From: Sciurus carolinensis
Lineage: Eukaryota; Chordata; Mammalia; Rodentia; Sciuridae
Length of the DNA stretch: 64,000 bases
NCBI RefSeq assembly: GCF_902686445.1
Contig: NC_062224.1
Span: forward strand, 46,065,156-46,129,155
Direction: 5' to 3'
Shown here piece by piece: positions 45,693 through 58,184 of the stretch. Within the stretch, counting starts at the first letter, position 1, and every line of letters begins with the position of its first letter. The notes below the pieces were generated by a model. The model was not told the origin of the DNA. It worked only from the letters and a program-made list of their open reading frames with translations, and ran no database searches. The translations under genes and the position numbers were made by a program.

Positions 45693-46067
45693 TTTTGTTT
45701 CTATCACTGGGACAGAATATCTTAGATAAACTAATAATTAGGAAAAAAGTTTTTGGGCCTAGGGTTTCAGTGTGGGTGAGTCCATGGTTGCTTGGCCCTT
45801 TGCTTTGGGTCTGTGGTGGCACAGTACATCATGGTGGGGAGTCCATAGTGGAAGAGGTCTACATACCTCATGGTGACTGGGGAGTAGAGAGGGAGAGAGG
45901 GGATGGGGTCCCAATATCCCCTTCAAGGGCACGCTGCAAAGACCAGACTTTCTTCCACTAGGTTCCATTACGTAAAGTTTCCACCACCTCCCAGTAAGAC
46001 CACAGTCTGGCCACCAAACTTTGCACGTGAGCCTTTGGGGAATGTTTTAAGATCAAAACCATTATTC
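45693..46067 (-). mobile_element. MaLR-type LTR, antisense
   Basis: 'tgtttctatcactgggaca', 'gggcctagggtttcagtgt', 'ccatggttgcttggccctt', 'ccaccacctcccagtaag' and 'ttttaagatcaaaaccat' match the copies at 15767, 22462 and 36238. Open frames at 45695-45961 (plus) and 45759-45968 (minus) arise from it and are not genes. Confidence 0.8.
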
Positions 46068-46074
46068 TGTTCTG

Positions 46075-46225
46075 TTCTACTTTGCTCTCCTCTACTTTCC
46101 CTTTTTTTTTTTTTTCCCTCAGTTTTTCTCTTCTTGCTTTCTCTTTCTCTTTTTATATCTCCCCTCTCTGCTGCCTACCTCCCCTTTTCCCTTCCTTCTG
46201 CCATTTATTCTTTCTGCTTTCCCCA
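46075..46225. repeat. Pyrimidine-rich low-complexity tract
   Basis: About 150 bp of almost unbroken C/T on the plus strand, with a T13 run at about 46103. It generates open frames rich in Phe, Ser and Leu that should not be taken as genes. Confidence 0.85.
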
Positions 46226-46589
46226 ATGGAGGTGGAGGTTTTAAGGAGCAGATGCCTGAACTGGATCAAAAAGTGTTGTTTTACTGCTTTTAGTTTGTTG
46301 GATAGCTGGGCGAATTTGTTCATTTATTGCATAGAAAAGAATTCTTGAAACTACTTATAATAACCTTAAATATTTTTTGATTGTGTCTAGTGTTTTTTTG
46401 TTTATTTTTAATTATGAAAAAAATTTCTTATTAAAATTAATTTAATTTGGACATATGGTCCTGGATTGTAACAGATTTGCTAGTATGAATTTCTTTCATT
46501 TTTTAATACATACTGAATTAGCAATCTTACAGTTACTTGGTTATATTTCAAAGATCCTTTTTACATTAGTTTTCATATGTTATTGTCAC

Positions 46590-46915
46590 AAACACCCTGT
46601 AACATATATAGGGCTTACATTATCTTCATTATTTGACAGATAAGGAAACAGACATAGGTCAATTGACTTACATATTGTCAGAGCAAGTTTGTGACAAGAG
46701 CAAATCTAGGATTTGGAGGTAGGTCTTGATGCCTGGGACCCTTTTAAAGTCACCAATTATTTGTTATCCTGTTTAATCTTCCTAAAAACCCTAAACAATA
46801 GAGTAATTATTCCCACTTTATAGATAAGAAAGCTGATTTAGGGAGATTAAATAGTGTATTCAAGATCACCCAATTCATAATGTAATTTTGACTGTTTCCA
46901 TTGAGTTATGCTGCC
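46590..46915 (-). mobile_element. Two adjacent MIR copies, antisense
   Basis: The first (46590-46740) shows 'gacagataaggaaacagaca' and 'gagcaagtttgtgacaagag'. The second (46750-46915) shows 'ttatagataagaaagctgat', 'caagatcacccaattcataa' and ends 'gagttatgctgcctc'. They are two separate copies in the same direction. Confidence 0.7.
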
Positions 46916-46919
46916 TCTC

Positions 46920-48299
46920 GAGGTATTCTTCAAAAAATAAAATTGACAATTTCAGTATAAATTCACCTAATCTATGCTTACATGACTAAATAGGTCTCTT
47001 GGCACATAGTCTGAATTTGCCACTTGAATCAGTTGGTCAATTGAGTGTAATACTGCTCAGATTTAACTTGAGTGGAAGTTCACTAAGTTTTGGTAAACCA
47101 TAAGGTAGCTCTATTTGCTATTTAGAATATGTACTTTGACTGAATCCAAAAGTATTCCAAGAGATAGTTTGGGGAGTTACGGTAGGATTTACATTGCCAT
47201 TCTGATATACAGAGATTTGTGCAAGGGTTGTCTCCCATTTATCTCATTTTCTGATTTGAATCCTTTTAGAAAATCAGATAAATTGGGTAGCCATTGTTTA
47301 TCCCATGTTTGAGGCTGATTATCTTTACTGTGACCTAAACCTCAGACTGACTGGACTTTAAGAACAAAGTAAATGATGATAATACAGTTTTTATTTTCTT
47401 TCTGAAACATTCAGAGTTTATTCTACTCTGAGTGAGCACATTATTTTTGTGAGGTGATAGGTACTGGTGATAGTCATTTTATTTCCTAGATTGGGGAACT
47501 TAAGTGTTTATTCGTTTGCCCAAATAAATCCGAGATAGGATTTTGAATTTAGGGTTTCAGGTTTTACAAAACCAAGCTTGACAGTCAATTTTATTAGGTG
47601 AAAAAGATTGTATACTTAAATATTTAAGCAGTTTTTAAAAGATTGTTTGATGTTATTCAATTCTTGGTATAAGTTTTAGTGGTTGGATATTGTAATGTTT
47701 CATATAATACATTCATTGGCTGGATTTGGACCATAGTATGAAATTGTGGGTTTTGAAATTAGAGAAAAAGTCTGACCTTTGTTCGTGTGCATGTATACTG
47801 AGCAAGAAGAATTGTACTTTTCCTTAAAAGATGAAGAGTCCAAACTTGCCATTATATTGGATTATTATAACAAATATTTTTCTTACCTCAGTGAAGAAGA
47901 ATGTTAATATCCAAATACTTATATTATTTATTTATTTTTTGAGTGAGGAGATCACCATCAAATATTGCTGAAACAAAGCTGAATTACATATTTCTGAGGC
48001 AAAGGAGAACTATGCTTGAAGAACACAGTCCTCCCAGCAGGCAGAAAAATGTTCTTATATGGGGTTTTGAGGAAGCATGGAGTTTAAAGAGGATGATTTT
48101 TCAAATGTCAGACGGTTTAAGAATTGGTTGATTTTAGGCTTGGAGTTTAGAGACTGACTGACTTTGAGGAGTATACTGAACCCAGGAAGTTGCTGATTGA
48201 CTTTCTGATGACTATTGAGAAAAGATTGGGTGAGGGTATGGCAGAGACTAATTCTTTTCCATTTTCTAGTTCCTCCTCCTTTCATTCTAGAATTAGAAT
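46920..48299. other. Unassigned AT-rich DNA
   Basis: A weak MIR-like stretch may lie at 47440-47590. Nothing else is recognised. Confidence 0.35.
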
Positions 48300-48720
48300 C
48301 CCTGTGGTTTACCTAGCAGCATGGCTACCCACTTAGACACTCTAGCTTTCATCATCATCTGATGATAGGTATGGCTGTGTGCTTAGGTTTAGGTCAGTTA
48401 TATATGAATAGAAGTGAAATATGTAGCTTCTGGATTGTCTTTTTAACAGTGCTTGTCCTGGATTTCATCTGCCTGTCCTCTTTCCCCTCCCACTGACTGG
48501 AAAGCAGCAAACGAATGGCAACAACTGCCTTGAATTCAGAAGCCCTGTCCTGAGGATATCAGACCTGGATGACCTATGGAGAAAACTATTACTTGCTCTC
48601 CCCTCAGCCACCTCTGTATCTCTCTGTTGTTTCATGAAAGATAATACATTTTTTTTTCTGATTTGAGTCATTGTATTTTTGGTATCACTTTATTACAACT
48701 GTTTAACCCTTACCTTATAA
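48300..48720 (+). mobile_element. Old LTR-like repeat (MLT1-related), sense
   Basis: 'cctagcagcatggctaccca', 'aatagaagtgaaatatgtag' and the 3' part 'catgaaagataatacat' ... 'gtatcactttattacaact' follow the pattern of a diverged MaLR-like LTR whose end reads 'aataaact...taagccactg'. Divergence is high and the subfamily is uncertain. Confidence 0.45.
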
Positions 48721-49329
48721 AATGCCAAATTTAGTAGCTAAAATGGGGCATTCCATAATAAAAAGCTTAAAATGTAGCATTGGCTAAGTAGTTGGCTGAC
48801 ATACATCAAACAAACATTATAAGCCAAAAAACTAGTGGCCCTTAATTGTATGGTGGTAAAATATTTGGTAAAACTGTCACCTCTGATAATTTTTATAAGG
48901 CATCAATTTCTCTATCCAGTCTATACCTCCAGGGAAGTGGTTAGAAAGAATCAGATTGCTAGTACTGGTTTAGTACTGCTTGCTTCTTTAGCAGGAACTA
49001 CAAGAGGGCATCAGATAAGGGACCTATTAGTTTGTATTTAGAATTCAAAGGGACTCTATGGTTTATAACTATTGAAGGTTCTCTTTTCCCATAGTCTGTG
49101 ATCTGAACTGACTGTCACGTGGAGCATTGCAGGGTTGGAAAAAATTGCTCCCGTGTGCTTTGGCAATGCTTGTTATTCTTAAGAACCTCCTGTTAGATTT
49201 TCTTACCCCACCTGTGGAAGCTAGTCCAGGCAAGAATTAAGGATTTGCTTTTTCACCTGAACCAGTCAGTTAAACTAAGTAAAAGTTATAGTTTCAAATA
49301 TGAAGTCTCAATTCCCTATAACAATAAAG

Positions 49330-49740
49330 GTTATTTCTTACTTATGATATGTTGGCTGTGGCTGTGTTCCACATCCTCTGTCACACCCAAGATTTAAGCC
49401 AAAGAAACATTGCCATTTTTTTTTGGTGTAGGGGATGTGGGGGACATCACCATTTCTGTGACAGGAAAAAGAGAAGTGGCAGAACCAACTTCTTTGAAGT
49501 GACTTATTACTTTTGTTTATATTTTATTGGCCAAAGCAAGCCAAATGATTGAGCCTGAAATCAGTCAGGTAAGAAGGAACATCTCAAGTCACGTGGCCAA
49601 CCCTGATGTCATTGGGGTGGACAAATCCTCTTGGTGTGAATCAGATGACCTCACGGTAGCTAGCTATAAATCAAGAGAAAGAGGGATGAATCTGCCACTG
49701 GTGCCAGAAAATAAAGAACAAAATCTTTAGTTGTTACTTC
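49330..49740 (-). mobile_element. Old LTR-like repeat, antisense
   Basis: 'ggttatttcttacttatga', 'tttattggccaaagcaagcc', 'catctcaagtcacgtggcc' and 'ggtgccagaaaataaaga' match the reverse of a widespread old mammalian LTR-like repeat, possibly the same family as 48300 in the other direction. An open frame at 49527-49730 comes from it. Confidence 0.45.
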
Positions 49741-50479
49741 CATGTGGCACTGACAGAAGACAAGCAGGCATATTGAGTTTTTGAGAGGATTATGTTGTCA
49801 AAAATCCAAAAAGTTTGGTTTGCAAAAGCCTGTGATGTTTTGATGTTGTTTGACACTTAAGTAGTCGAGTAATCCTTAACTCCCAAATTTGCACCAGCAG
49901 AAAGTAGGCAATTAGATCTTTGCTTCCCTGTCGAAGCAAATTCTCTTCTGTGTTCACTTCATATATGGCCAGAAAGAATAATGAAAAAGAATCTTCCAGT
50001 GGCCAAGACAGAGCTCCCACAGACAATGGACAAGGAAATTCCCTTCAGGGAACAGAACCTGAATTTAACCAAAAAACTTAAATTCAGCTGGATCATGGAT
50101 TCTTTGCAATTCTTCTCCAACAGTATTTCATTGATAAAATAGGTATTTGGTATTCTTTTCAGAATGTGACACTTCCTTGTATTTGACCATCATGTATTAG
50201 ATGTGATGGTGGTAGTAGAGAGCAAAGATTACTTATCTATTAGTTTAAAAGTCACTGGATAGGTAAGGAGCCACATGAATACTTGTTGAAGAGGGTTGTC
50301 ATCACCCAGAGATCCTAGACTTTGAACAGATTCCAGTAATTGTGTGGAACTTCCAGTTAACTCATGAGAAAAGAGAAGAATGTGGCATACTGGGATGAAG
50401 GATGCACTCCTATCTCTGATATTTAGCTAGGCATGTAGCCTCTATATATTAAAAAATAAAAAAATTCTCAGGCTCCTTA

Positions 50480-50840
50480 TTGCTAAATAAAGTCACTAAG
50501 CCAGTTTCTAAGTTTTGGCAATAGGGCGAGAGTGGAAGTGATGTATGCTACTTTTAAAGCACATTTGTATTAAAAAAGCTGCTTGTCTATCATACTCTTT
50601 GCCCATCTCCTTTCCTACCCATGAAGTGTCGATGAGCTAGCTGACAATGGTGCTTCAGGTGAGATGAGACAGGTGGAACTTTAGTCTCTGAATGACCTTT
50701 CAGAGCAAAGCTACCTACCTCCCCTGGACCACTTCTACCCCTGTACTGTCATGAAAGAGAAATGAACTCTTTTTTTTTTTTTTCCTTAAACCATTGTGTT
50801 GTTGATCCTGTTTTATTGCATTTTAGTCTATATTTTAATA
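50480..50840 (+). mobile_element. Old LTR-like repeat (MLT1-related), sense
   Basis: 'gggcgagagtggaagtgatg', 'gatgagacaggtggaactt', 'gaatgacctttcagagcaa' and the 3' end 'aaagagaaatgaactctt' before 'accattgtgttgttgatcc' match the repeat type seen at 48300. Confidence 0.45.
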
Positions 50841-51229
50841 CAGGTGGCAATGCTGTGAGCAGTAAACAAGCATAGCAAGTTAGATTTGGAATTATTCTTG
50901 TGTTTTATTTTCAGTTGAAGTTTTTCATTTTTACTTTTTTATGAAAATTTATTTTTCAAATTTTTAATTATGCAAATAGTTTAGAAATGAAGAAATATGA
51001 TTTAATATCCTTATCATAATTGTGTGTTCTTTTTGATTTTCATAAGTATGTTTTACATATTTTTTTATGCTTAGTTTCACATGGTATTCATTTTATTCGT
51101 TACTTTATTAGAGTTCTTATACTTGTAAGTTATTGTTACCACTCATTTTTGCCATATTATATATAAATTTTTTTTTGTTTGTTAATATGGACTCACTTTT
51201 GCCCTCCCACCCCCAAATTCATGTTGAAG

Positions 51230-52790
51230 ACCTGCCATGTGACTGTATATCAGAGATGTACAGGTTGAAGAGGGTTAAGTAGTGGATGAGAGGACAATAA
51301 ATATGGCTTGAACTCTTTTCAAGACAGTTGACTGTGAAGAGAAAGGGGCATGTAGGACAGTGGCAGGAAAGAGACATAAAACCTAGGGTTGTATATTAGT
51401 TTCCTTTGTTCATTTGTTTTATGATGGAGACATTTATGTGCAGAAAGGGAAAATTAGAAGAGAAATCGAAGACTTGGAGGGTCTAAGTGGATAAATGTCA
51501 ACATCAGATCCCTGAGAAGTGGATGACTTGAGTTCCAGGACAGTGATTAAAGGTTAGATTTGAGCAGGAAGAGGGACACCCTTCCTCCACACGGCCAGGA
51601 AGGAGGTGAGAATATGTGTGTGGTTGTTGGTCAGTGAGGGAGGAAACCAAGGAAGTCTGACCTAATAACCTTTTTTTTGTTTCTGTGGAGGTGATGTCAT
51701 ATGCTAAGTGAAAGGGGAGTAGGAAACTTGAAGAAAGTGGTGGAAGTTTGAAATTGATTCTGGGGGAAGTAAGGAAGGGAGCTGATAAGGAACCTGAGGA
51801 AGGATTAGAGGGTAGCAGTGAGAAGGGCTGAGATGGGAGGCCATGTATAAGCAGAGTTCTCCCTCCTTATGATTGGGGCTTTTATAGCAGTGATCTCTAG
51901 TACAGATGTGGGAAGTCCATCCTTAGGTTAATCTTTAGGTGTGCAGTAGAAGGACAAGCCAACTAGAAAGTTAAGAATTTAGGGCCAGGAATGGGCAAAA
52001 ACCTGGCACTCAGATCCTAGGTTATATTGGATAAGAAGTGAAGTTTAGAGCATAGGGGAGGAGTGGGAAAAAGTAGAGAGGGAAAATGGATAAAAACTGG
52101 AAGCATAAAGAGATTTAAGAGCAGGAATGATTTGATTGATCATTCATTAATTCATACAATAAATATTCATTAAGTATTTATCTCCTAGACACTGTTTGAG
52201 GTACTATGGCTACCTAGATCAAAACAGCTCAATTCTGGTAGGAAATTACATAACACACAGACACACACACACAGACACACACACACATAAATTTTAGATG
52301 GTGAGAAAGTATTAAAAAAAATGAAAAAGAATAAGGGATAGAATGATACAGAGGCTTTTTTGAATAATGTGATCAGGGAAGAGGCTCTCAGATGTAACCT
52401 CTGAACAGACACTTGGATATCATCAGATACAGCAATGCAGATGTCTAGGAAAGAGTATTCTAGGGTAAGGGAATAGCACTTAATCCTACAAAGACTTGGT
52501 GGGGCCTTGCTTGAGGAGCATCTGTGGCACTGGGAGATGAGTGAGCAGAATGGTAATCATTTAGGGACATGATTAGTGGTAGTCATTTAGGGCCACTGAA
52601 AGGATTTAGGATTTTACCCATGCCATGGGAAAGTCATTGGAAGGTTTCAATCAGAGGAATGCCATGATCTTTTTTACTTGGCTGAAGGCTCACACTGGCT
52701 GCTTTTTGGAGGATTGGAGATAGGAGTCTAGGAATCTAGATAGCTAAGAAAGCAAGAGATTGTAGTCCTGAAGTAGCATGCTGGAATTTC
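51230..52790 (+). repeat. Ancient interspersed repeat, long copy or cluster, family not named
   Basis: Ordered phrases include 'tcttttcaagacagttgact', 'agcaggaagagggacaccc', 'gatgtcatatgctaagtg', 'gaggctctcagatgtaacc', 'gggccttgcttgaggagca', 'gggaaagtcattggaaggtt' and 'ctcacactggctgctttttg'. They are those of a long old repeat found in many mammals, here about 1.5 kb. The two halves may be one element or two adjacent copies. Confidence 0.5.
52253..52290. repeat. (CA)n microsatellite with CAGA interruptions
   Basis: Two ca runs separated by cagaca lie in the ancient repeat at 51230-52790. Confidence 0.9.
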
Positions 52791-52794
52791 AGCA

Positions 52795-54615
52795 GTCAAA
52801 TGCTTCTGGGTGAAGAATCCTTTGCTGCTCCTTTAAGCAGAGGCAACCACTCCACAATAGGCATTCTTTTCTGTGGATAAAGACCTGACCCTGGCCTTTG
52901 GCTAATGCCGCACCCTTTCCTGTTTTTGAGGGCTCCTCACCCACTTCATTATTCATTCTCCCATTTTGTCCTTACCTTGTCTTTCAGATCTGACTTAATC
53001 TTGTCTTCCTGGTCAAGACTTCCTTTCCATCTTTTTCAGACCCTCTTTTCACAGTCTTCAGAAAACATACCTGGAAGCTCAGTGTGTAAACCAGGTGGAA
53101 GTGAGGAGAGTGGGGGTTGGGAGTGCAGTGCTCTGCTCACTTGCAGTTGTCCTCTGACCCTGCAGCAACTCAGACACCTCCAGAAAACCCCAAGTCTCAC
53201 CGTTCACAGTGTGGAAAAGCCCTGTATTAAACTGTGACATTGCCTTTCTTGTACTAGGTTCTATCTGGGATCACCTGAAGCCCAGCTTAACCTGTATCTT
53301 CATAATCCTTAGGCACCTGGCTTGCCAAACAGTGGCATGTGTATCTCCTGTTTCAAGGTGGTGTTCTGAGAGCACTCAGAACCATGAGATAGGCATGGTG
53401 CCTCTTTCTGTGTGTATGTGTATGTTACTCACTGGCTGTTACTAGTAAATAACTAAATTAGTACAGTAAAAATCAGTGTAGTTTTAATTCTAAGCTATAG
53501 GGTCTATCATTCTCAACAAATTCTTTATTGACCATAATTAAGGATGTTAAATATTTTTACAAAAAAAGAAAATATAGTTTAGAGAGTAAAATTTGTGTGG
53601 ATCTTTAAAGAAATCTACAATATCAAGAAATTTGAAGTTTGCATGGGCCATTTAAGGTTATACCTTCTGTCTCCTGGGGATTATTAGGTCCCTCTATTCT
53701 CTGTTAGGAACACTTTGATGTAAATGGTTAGAACTACCTTTTTAAGTTGTTGAATTTGTAATACTGTACTTTTTATGTTAAATGGAGCTATTATAACATT
53801 TTTGTTCAGCATGGAATTAGACACTGCTATGATTTAGACTATGAACCATTAAGGTTTTTTGGTTAAAGGTAAAAATATAAGTATTTTCTTTTAGCTAATT
53901 TTGATAAAAGCCATTAAACCAAGCACTGCTATATTATAAAAGGCTTCATAAGAACCAGATTATGGCCTAGTAATTGGAACAATACTCAAAATAAGGTTGT
54001 CTTAGGTTACAAAATGAGTTTCTTGCTTTGGATTTTTAAAAGATAGGATATCATGTGTTAAACTCTGTGATGTTTCCTGGGTTAAGGATAGATCTTCAGA
54101 TAACTAGGATAAAAACTATCTTTGTCAGGACTGTTTACCTTGAAGAAATTTATTTAGAGATAGGGGTTTTGCATAACTGCTAAATTATGAAACTGATGAG
54201 GGCAAGAATTTGCTTATGTTCATTGATAAATCCAGAAGTAGGAGTTGCTTGGCACCTCACAAGTTACACTAACTACTTTTTTAGTGAATGAATGAACCGT
54301 CTTTGATATAGCTGTGGAAGTGGTATTATCTGGTTATAGATACAGGACTGCTTTAGGATTGAAGGAGGGAGCCTTCCTAAATATGCTGTCACAATGTTGC
54401 TGTCACTGCATGCCCTCTAATAGGAACAGCTGTAAGTTTTCTTTAGAGTTTGACTGCCAGTTGTCAAGACTGTTTGATCATATGACATGCCAATTCTATC
54501 TGCAAAATGGGGATAACAGTAACAATCTGTTAGGTGTCTGTAACTGCACTGAGATTAGGTGAGGTACGTAGAATGGGATAAAATGCTTGTAAATCATACC
54601 TGAAAATGGACTTGT
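52795..54615. other. Unassigned DNA
   Basis: The 110-codon frame at 52905-53237 starts in pyrimidine-rich sequence and has no domain. Nothing else is recognised. Confidence 0.4.
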
Positions 54616-54619
54616 ATCC

Positions 54620-55495
54620 AGAATTTATTTAAAAAATACTCTTAAAATAATAATAAAAAGACAGATATTCAAGTAAAAATTTCTGAATAAACATTCCTCC
54701 AGAGAAGATTTACAAATGTCTAATAAGCACACAAAAAGATACTTAGTGTCATTAGTCATAGATAAAAAAACCAATCAAAATCACATAAGATACCATACTA
54801 TACCTACTAGTTGACTATTATAAAAAATAGTAATAAGTAATAACAGGTAAGGATGTAGAGAAATTGGAACCTTCATATGTTACAGTTGGGAATGTAAAGG
54901 AGAAGCTTGGCAGTTCTTCAAAAAGTTAAAACATATTACCTAGCAATTCCACTCCTAGGGATCTACCCAAGATACATTAAAAACAACAACAACAACAAAA
55001 AACCCACACAAAATGTATACATAAATGTCCAGAGCGACTTTGTTCTAATAATGCGTAACCAGTACAAAAACCCAAATATCTATTAGCTGATGAATAGATA
55101 AACAAAATGTGTTATATTCATACAGTGGAATATTATTCAACATTAAAATGTACTGTCATGTGGGACAACATGGTTGAATTTCAAAACATTATGCTGAGTG
55201 AAAAACTCAGATACAAAAGGCTATGTGTTGTCTGATCTCATTTATATAAAATGTTTCAGAGTAGGCCAATCAATAGGGACAGAAAACAGATTAATGAGTT
55301 GGAAGGGTTGAAGGGCAAGGATGCACAGTGACTGCTAAATAGGTAGAGTTTCTTTTTGAAATGGAAATGTTCTAAAATTGTTGTGACGCTTTCACAATTC
55401 AGTGAATATATTAAAACCGTTATATTGTTTACTTTAAAAGGGGGAATTGTATGGTATGTGAATTATATCTCAATAAAGCTGTTAAAAAAGAATAA
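54620..55495 (+). mobile_element. Old L1 3' end, sense
   Basis: 'attccactcctagggatct', 'ggaatattattcaacatta', 'tatgctgagtgaaaaactca', 'acagattaatgagttgga' and a 3' end 'tatatctcaataaagctgtt' follow the order of an L1M-type ORF2 end and 3' UTR. ORF2 is broken by many stops. Confidence 0.85.
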
Positions 55496-55974
55496 ATGAG
55501 GTAATATGTGGGCATATACTTTGAGTTATTTAAGAAGATACTATTATTATTTTAGTTTGACTTGGAGACTTTTAAATAGTATCGGGATGACTTAGATGTT
55601 TTTCCTGACTTGCAAGCCTGTGATTTTTATGCCATGACTCAACTTTATAAGGCTCTAACTCAGTAATATAAAATATTGAAAATGTTGAAACATAAAATGA
55701 AAACTGCTTGGTCTACTATTTTTATTTAATAGGATTTTCTGAATCAGTTAATTAGCAATAAGTAGAATATGTCATTAAGGACTTATGTTTTAGAATCATA
55801 AAATTTTAGAGCTAGAAGAACTTCAGAAGTTGTCTATTCTTGGCTCTCTGATTTTGTTGTATGAGAGAACTGAGACCTTAGGTCACAGAGTTGAGCAGAT
55901 TGTAGAACTGAGTCAATTTATTTTTTCTGTTGACTTCTGCTATTAGTAGCATCAAAACTTTAGTATCAATAGCA

Positions 55975-56630
55975 GTTATTTAAATGCATCCTATATATTA
56001 GGCAGTCTGTTAAGTACTTTATATATAGTATCTAGGTTAATCTACATGATGATTTATGAAGATAGTATATTTTACCTGTGTATTAGTTTACCTGTTGTTC
56101 CTGTAAAATAAAACACAAAAATCCTCTGTGGCTTAAAGAGTGTAAGTTTATTATCTTACCCTCCTAGAGGCCAGAATCCCCAAATGAGTCTCACTGAATG
56201 TCAGGAGGGCTTTCTTTCTGAAGACCTAAAGGGATGACTCAGTTTGCCTGTCTTCCAGGTTCTGTAGGTAGCCCCCATTCCTTAATTTTATCCTCCTTCC
56301 TTCTTTAAAGCTAGTGATGACTGGTTAAGTCTTTTCACATAATGCCATCTCTCTGGTTCTGATTTTTCTACTCTTCCTTCCCCTTTAAGGACTTTTGTGA
56401 TTACTTTAAACCCACCAAAATAGTCCAGGATAGGATCCATCCTTAATTCCATTCCCCTTGCCACATAACATAGCATAGTCAGAAATTTTAGGAATTAGGC
56501 TATCGCTATCCTTCAAGGAGGGACAGTATTTTGTCTACCACAATCTCTTAACTAGATGAGATTTAGGTTCAGAGAGGTTAGATAAGAAAGAGCTGATATT
56601 TAACCTAGGACTGTCATGTGTCATATATAT
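55975..56630 (-). mobile_element. MIR element, antisense, split by an MLT1-like LTR
   Basis: The left part ('taggcagtctgttaagtact', 'atctaggttaatctacatg') stops near 56080; the right part resumes at 56548 ('gatttaggttcagagaggtt', 'gatatttaacctaggactg'). The LTR at 56083-56545 lies between them. Confidence 0.7.
56083..56545 (-). mobile_element. MLT1-like MaLR LTR, antisense
   Basis: 'tattagtttacctgttgttc', 'gtggcttaaagagtgtaagt', 'ctcctagaggccagaatcc', 'gtgattactttaaaccca' and 'gtattttgtctaccacaat' match a longer MLT1-type LTR in reverse. It divides the MIR at 55975-56630. Confidence 0.7.
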
Positions 56631-56682
56631 TCACAATAACATGGTATTTTCCACAAATGCCATTTGGTCCTGGTTTGAAAAA

Positions 56683-56775
56683 GTAAATTAATGAGTTGGA
56701 AGGGTTTGAAGTAAATAGTACACAGTGACTGTTAAATAAAGAGTTTCTTTTGATGATGAGCTGTGTTCAAATATT
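56683..56775 (+). mobile_element. L1 3' UTR fragment, sense
   Basis: 'ttaatgagttggaagggttt' and 'acacagtgactgttaaataa' repeat the 3' UTR text of the L1 at 55290-55360, so it is a second, short piece of the same L1 class. Confidence 0.65.
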
Positions 56776-57282
56776 CTCTTATTATTTTTTTATATTATGT
56801 GTATTTAAGGGGAACAACTTGATATTTTAATGTACTTAGTGAAATGGGTACTGTAGTCAAGCAAATTAACATATCAGTCATCTCACATAACTAGCAGCTA
56901 CACTTTTGATTTTTGTGGCAGGGAAGCAGAAGTCTCTAATACAATACAGTTTTAACCATAGTTCTGGTGTTGTAAATTCTATCTCTAGGCTTGTTTGTCC
57001 TACATATCTGAAACTTTGTATCCTTCCACTAACATACATCTCCATTTTTCTCTTTCCTGCTCCTGGTAATCTCCATTTTGTCGTCCATCTCTGTGTATTA
57101 ATCTTTTTTCTTTTCTTCTTAAAGATTCCATTTGTATGTGAGATCATGTAATATTTGTCTTTGTGGCTGGCTTATTTCACTTAGCATAATATCTTCCATG
57201 TCCATACATCTTGTCACAAATGACAACATCTTCTTTTTTTAAAGTTGAATAATAACCCATTATGTATACATGCATACATAAA

Positions 57283-57332
57283 CATACACACACACACACA
57301 CACAGAGACACACAGAGACACACACACACAGT
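57283..57332. repeat. (CA)n microsatellite with cagaga interruptions
   Basis: Two or three CA blocks with cagaga spacers lie in the L1 at 57125-58075. Confidence 0.9.
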
Positions 57333-57352
57333 ATCTTTGTCTATTTGCTATG

Positions 57353-57773
57353 GTTAGGCTGTGGTTTAGTTGTGTCCCTGAAAGATTGTATTTAAAGGTT
57401 GGTCTCTAGAATGGTAATATTGGGAGGTGGTGGAACCTTAAAGATGTGGGACCTAGTCAGACTAACTTAGATTATTAGGGAGTGCTCTCAGAAGGTAGTT
57501 TTCTCTGTGACCTCTTGAGTTCTATTGAAAGGGTTGTTATGACAGGAGCAAGCCTGGTCTCACCCAACTTTATGCTTCCTGGCTTGAGAAACTTGCCCTA
57601 GCACACACTATCACCCTATTATTTGCCATGAGGTGATGTAGCCAAGGGACAGTGAGCACCTGTGCTATGCTGTTGTGTTTAAATCTCCCAAATTTTAAAC
57701 TAGATTAACCTCTTTTCTTCATAAGTACTGTGTCTTAGGCATTTCATTTTAATAATGAAAAGCTGGCTAATAT
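57353..57773 (+). mobile_element. MaLR-type LTR, sense
   Basis: 'ggctgtggtttagttgtgtc', 'gtaatattgggaggtggtgg', 'gtgacctcttgagttctatt', 'cttcataagtactgtgtctt' and 'aagctggctaatatacc' match the sense orientation of MST/MLT-type LTRs. It interrupts the antisense L1 at 57125-58075. Confidence 0.7.
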
Positions 57774-58184
57774 ACCAGTGTCCTATGCATGGACACTTTG
57801 GTTATTTCTGTTTCTTGATGACTGTGAATAATGCTGCAGTGAGCATGGAATTGTAGATATCTTTGTGAAGCAGTGATTTTATTTCCTTTGGATATATACT
57901 CAGAGGAGGGATTGCTGGGTTGGGTCATATGGTAGTAGTGCTTTAAGTTTCTTTGGGAAACTTCATGTTGTTTTTCACAATAACTGACTAATTTACATTT
58001 CCACCAAATGTATAAAACGGTTCCCTTTTCTCCAAGTCTTCACCAATGCTTATCTTTTACAACTTTTTATTATTAAAGTAAAATAAGAAATAAGCTGTAT
58101 TATTATGGAACAGTTAAAAGCATAGTAGAGAACAGTATTTATTGATGTGGAAGAATGTTTATGACCTAAAGATTTCCATTGTAT

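Larger units (their letters stand above)
57125..58075 (-). mobile_element. Old L1 3' end, antisense, split by a MaLR LTR
   Basis: Right-to-left L1 order: 'tgagatcatgtaatatttgt', 'ggcttatttcacttagcata', a (CA)n run, then after the LTR 'ctatgcatggacactttgg', 'gaataatgctgcagtgagc', 'ggattgctgggttgggtcat' and 'tccaccaaatgtataaaac'. The LTR occupies about 57353-57773. Confidence 0.8.

Noticed and set aside
46082..46348. Hydrophobic, signal-peptide-like open frame
   Set aside because: It is the translation of a pyrimidine-rich low-complexity tract.
49527..49730. Exon-like sequence with an internal 'cagtcagGTAAGA' donor-like motif
   Set aside because: The surrounding text matches a widespread old LTR-like repeat and no matching acceptor or conserved frame is seen.
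52253..57332. CRISPR-like spaced repeats
   Set aside because: The repeated units are (CA)n microsatellites with small interruptions, without unique spacers of even length.
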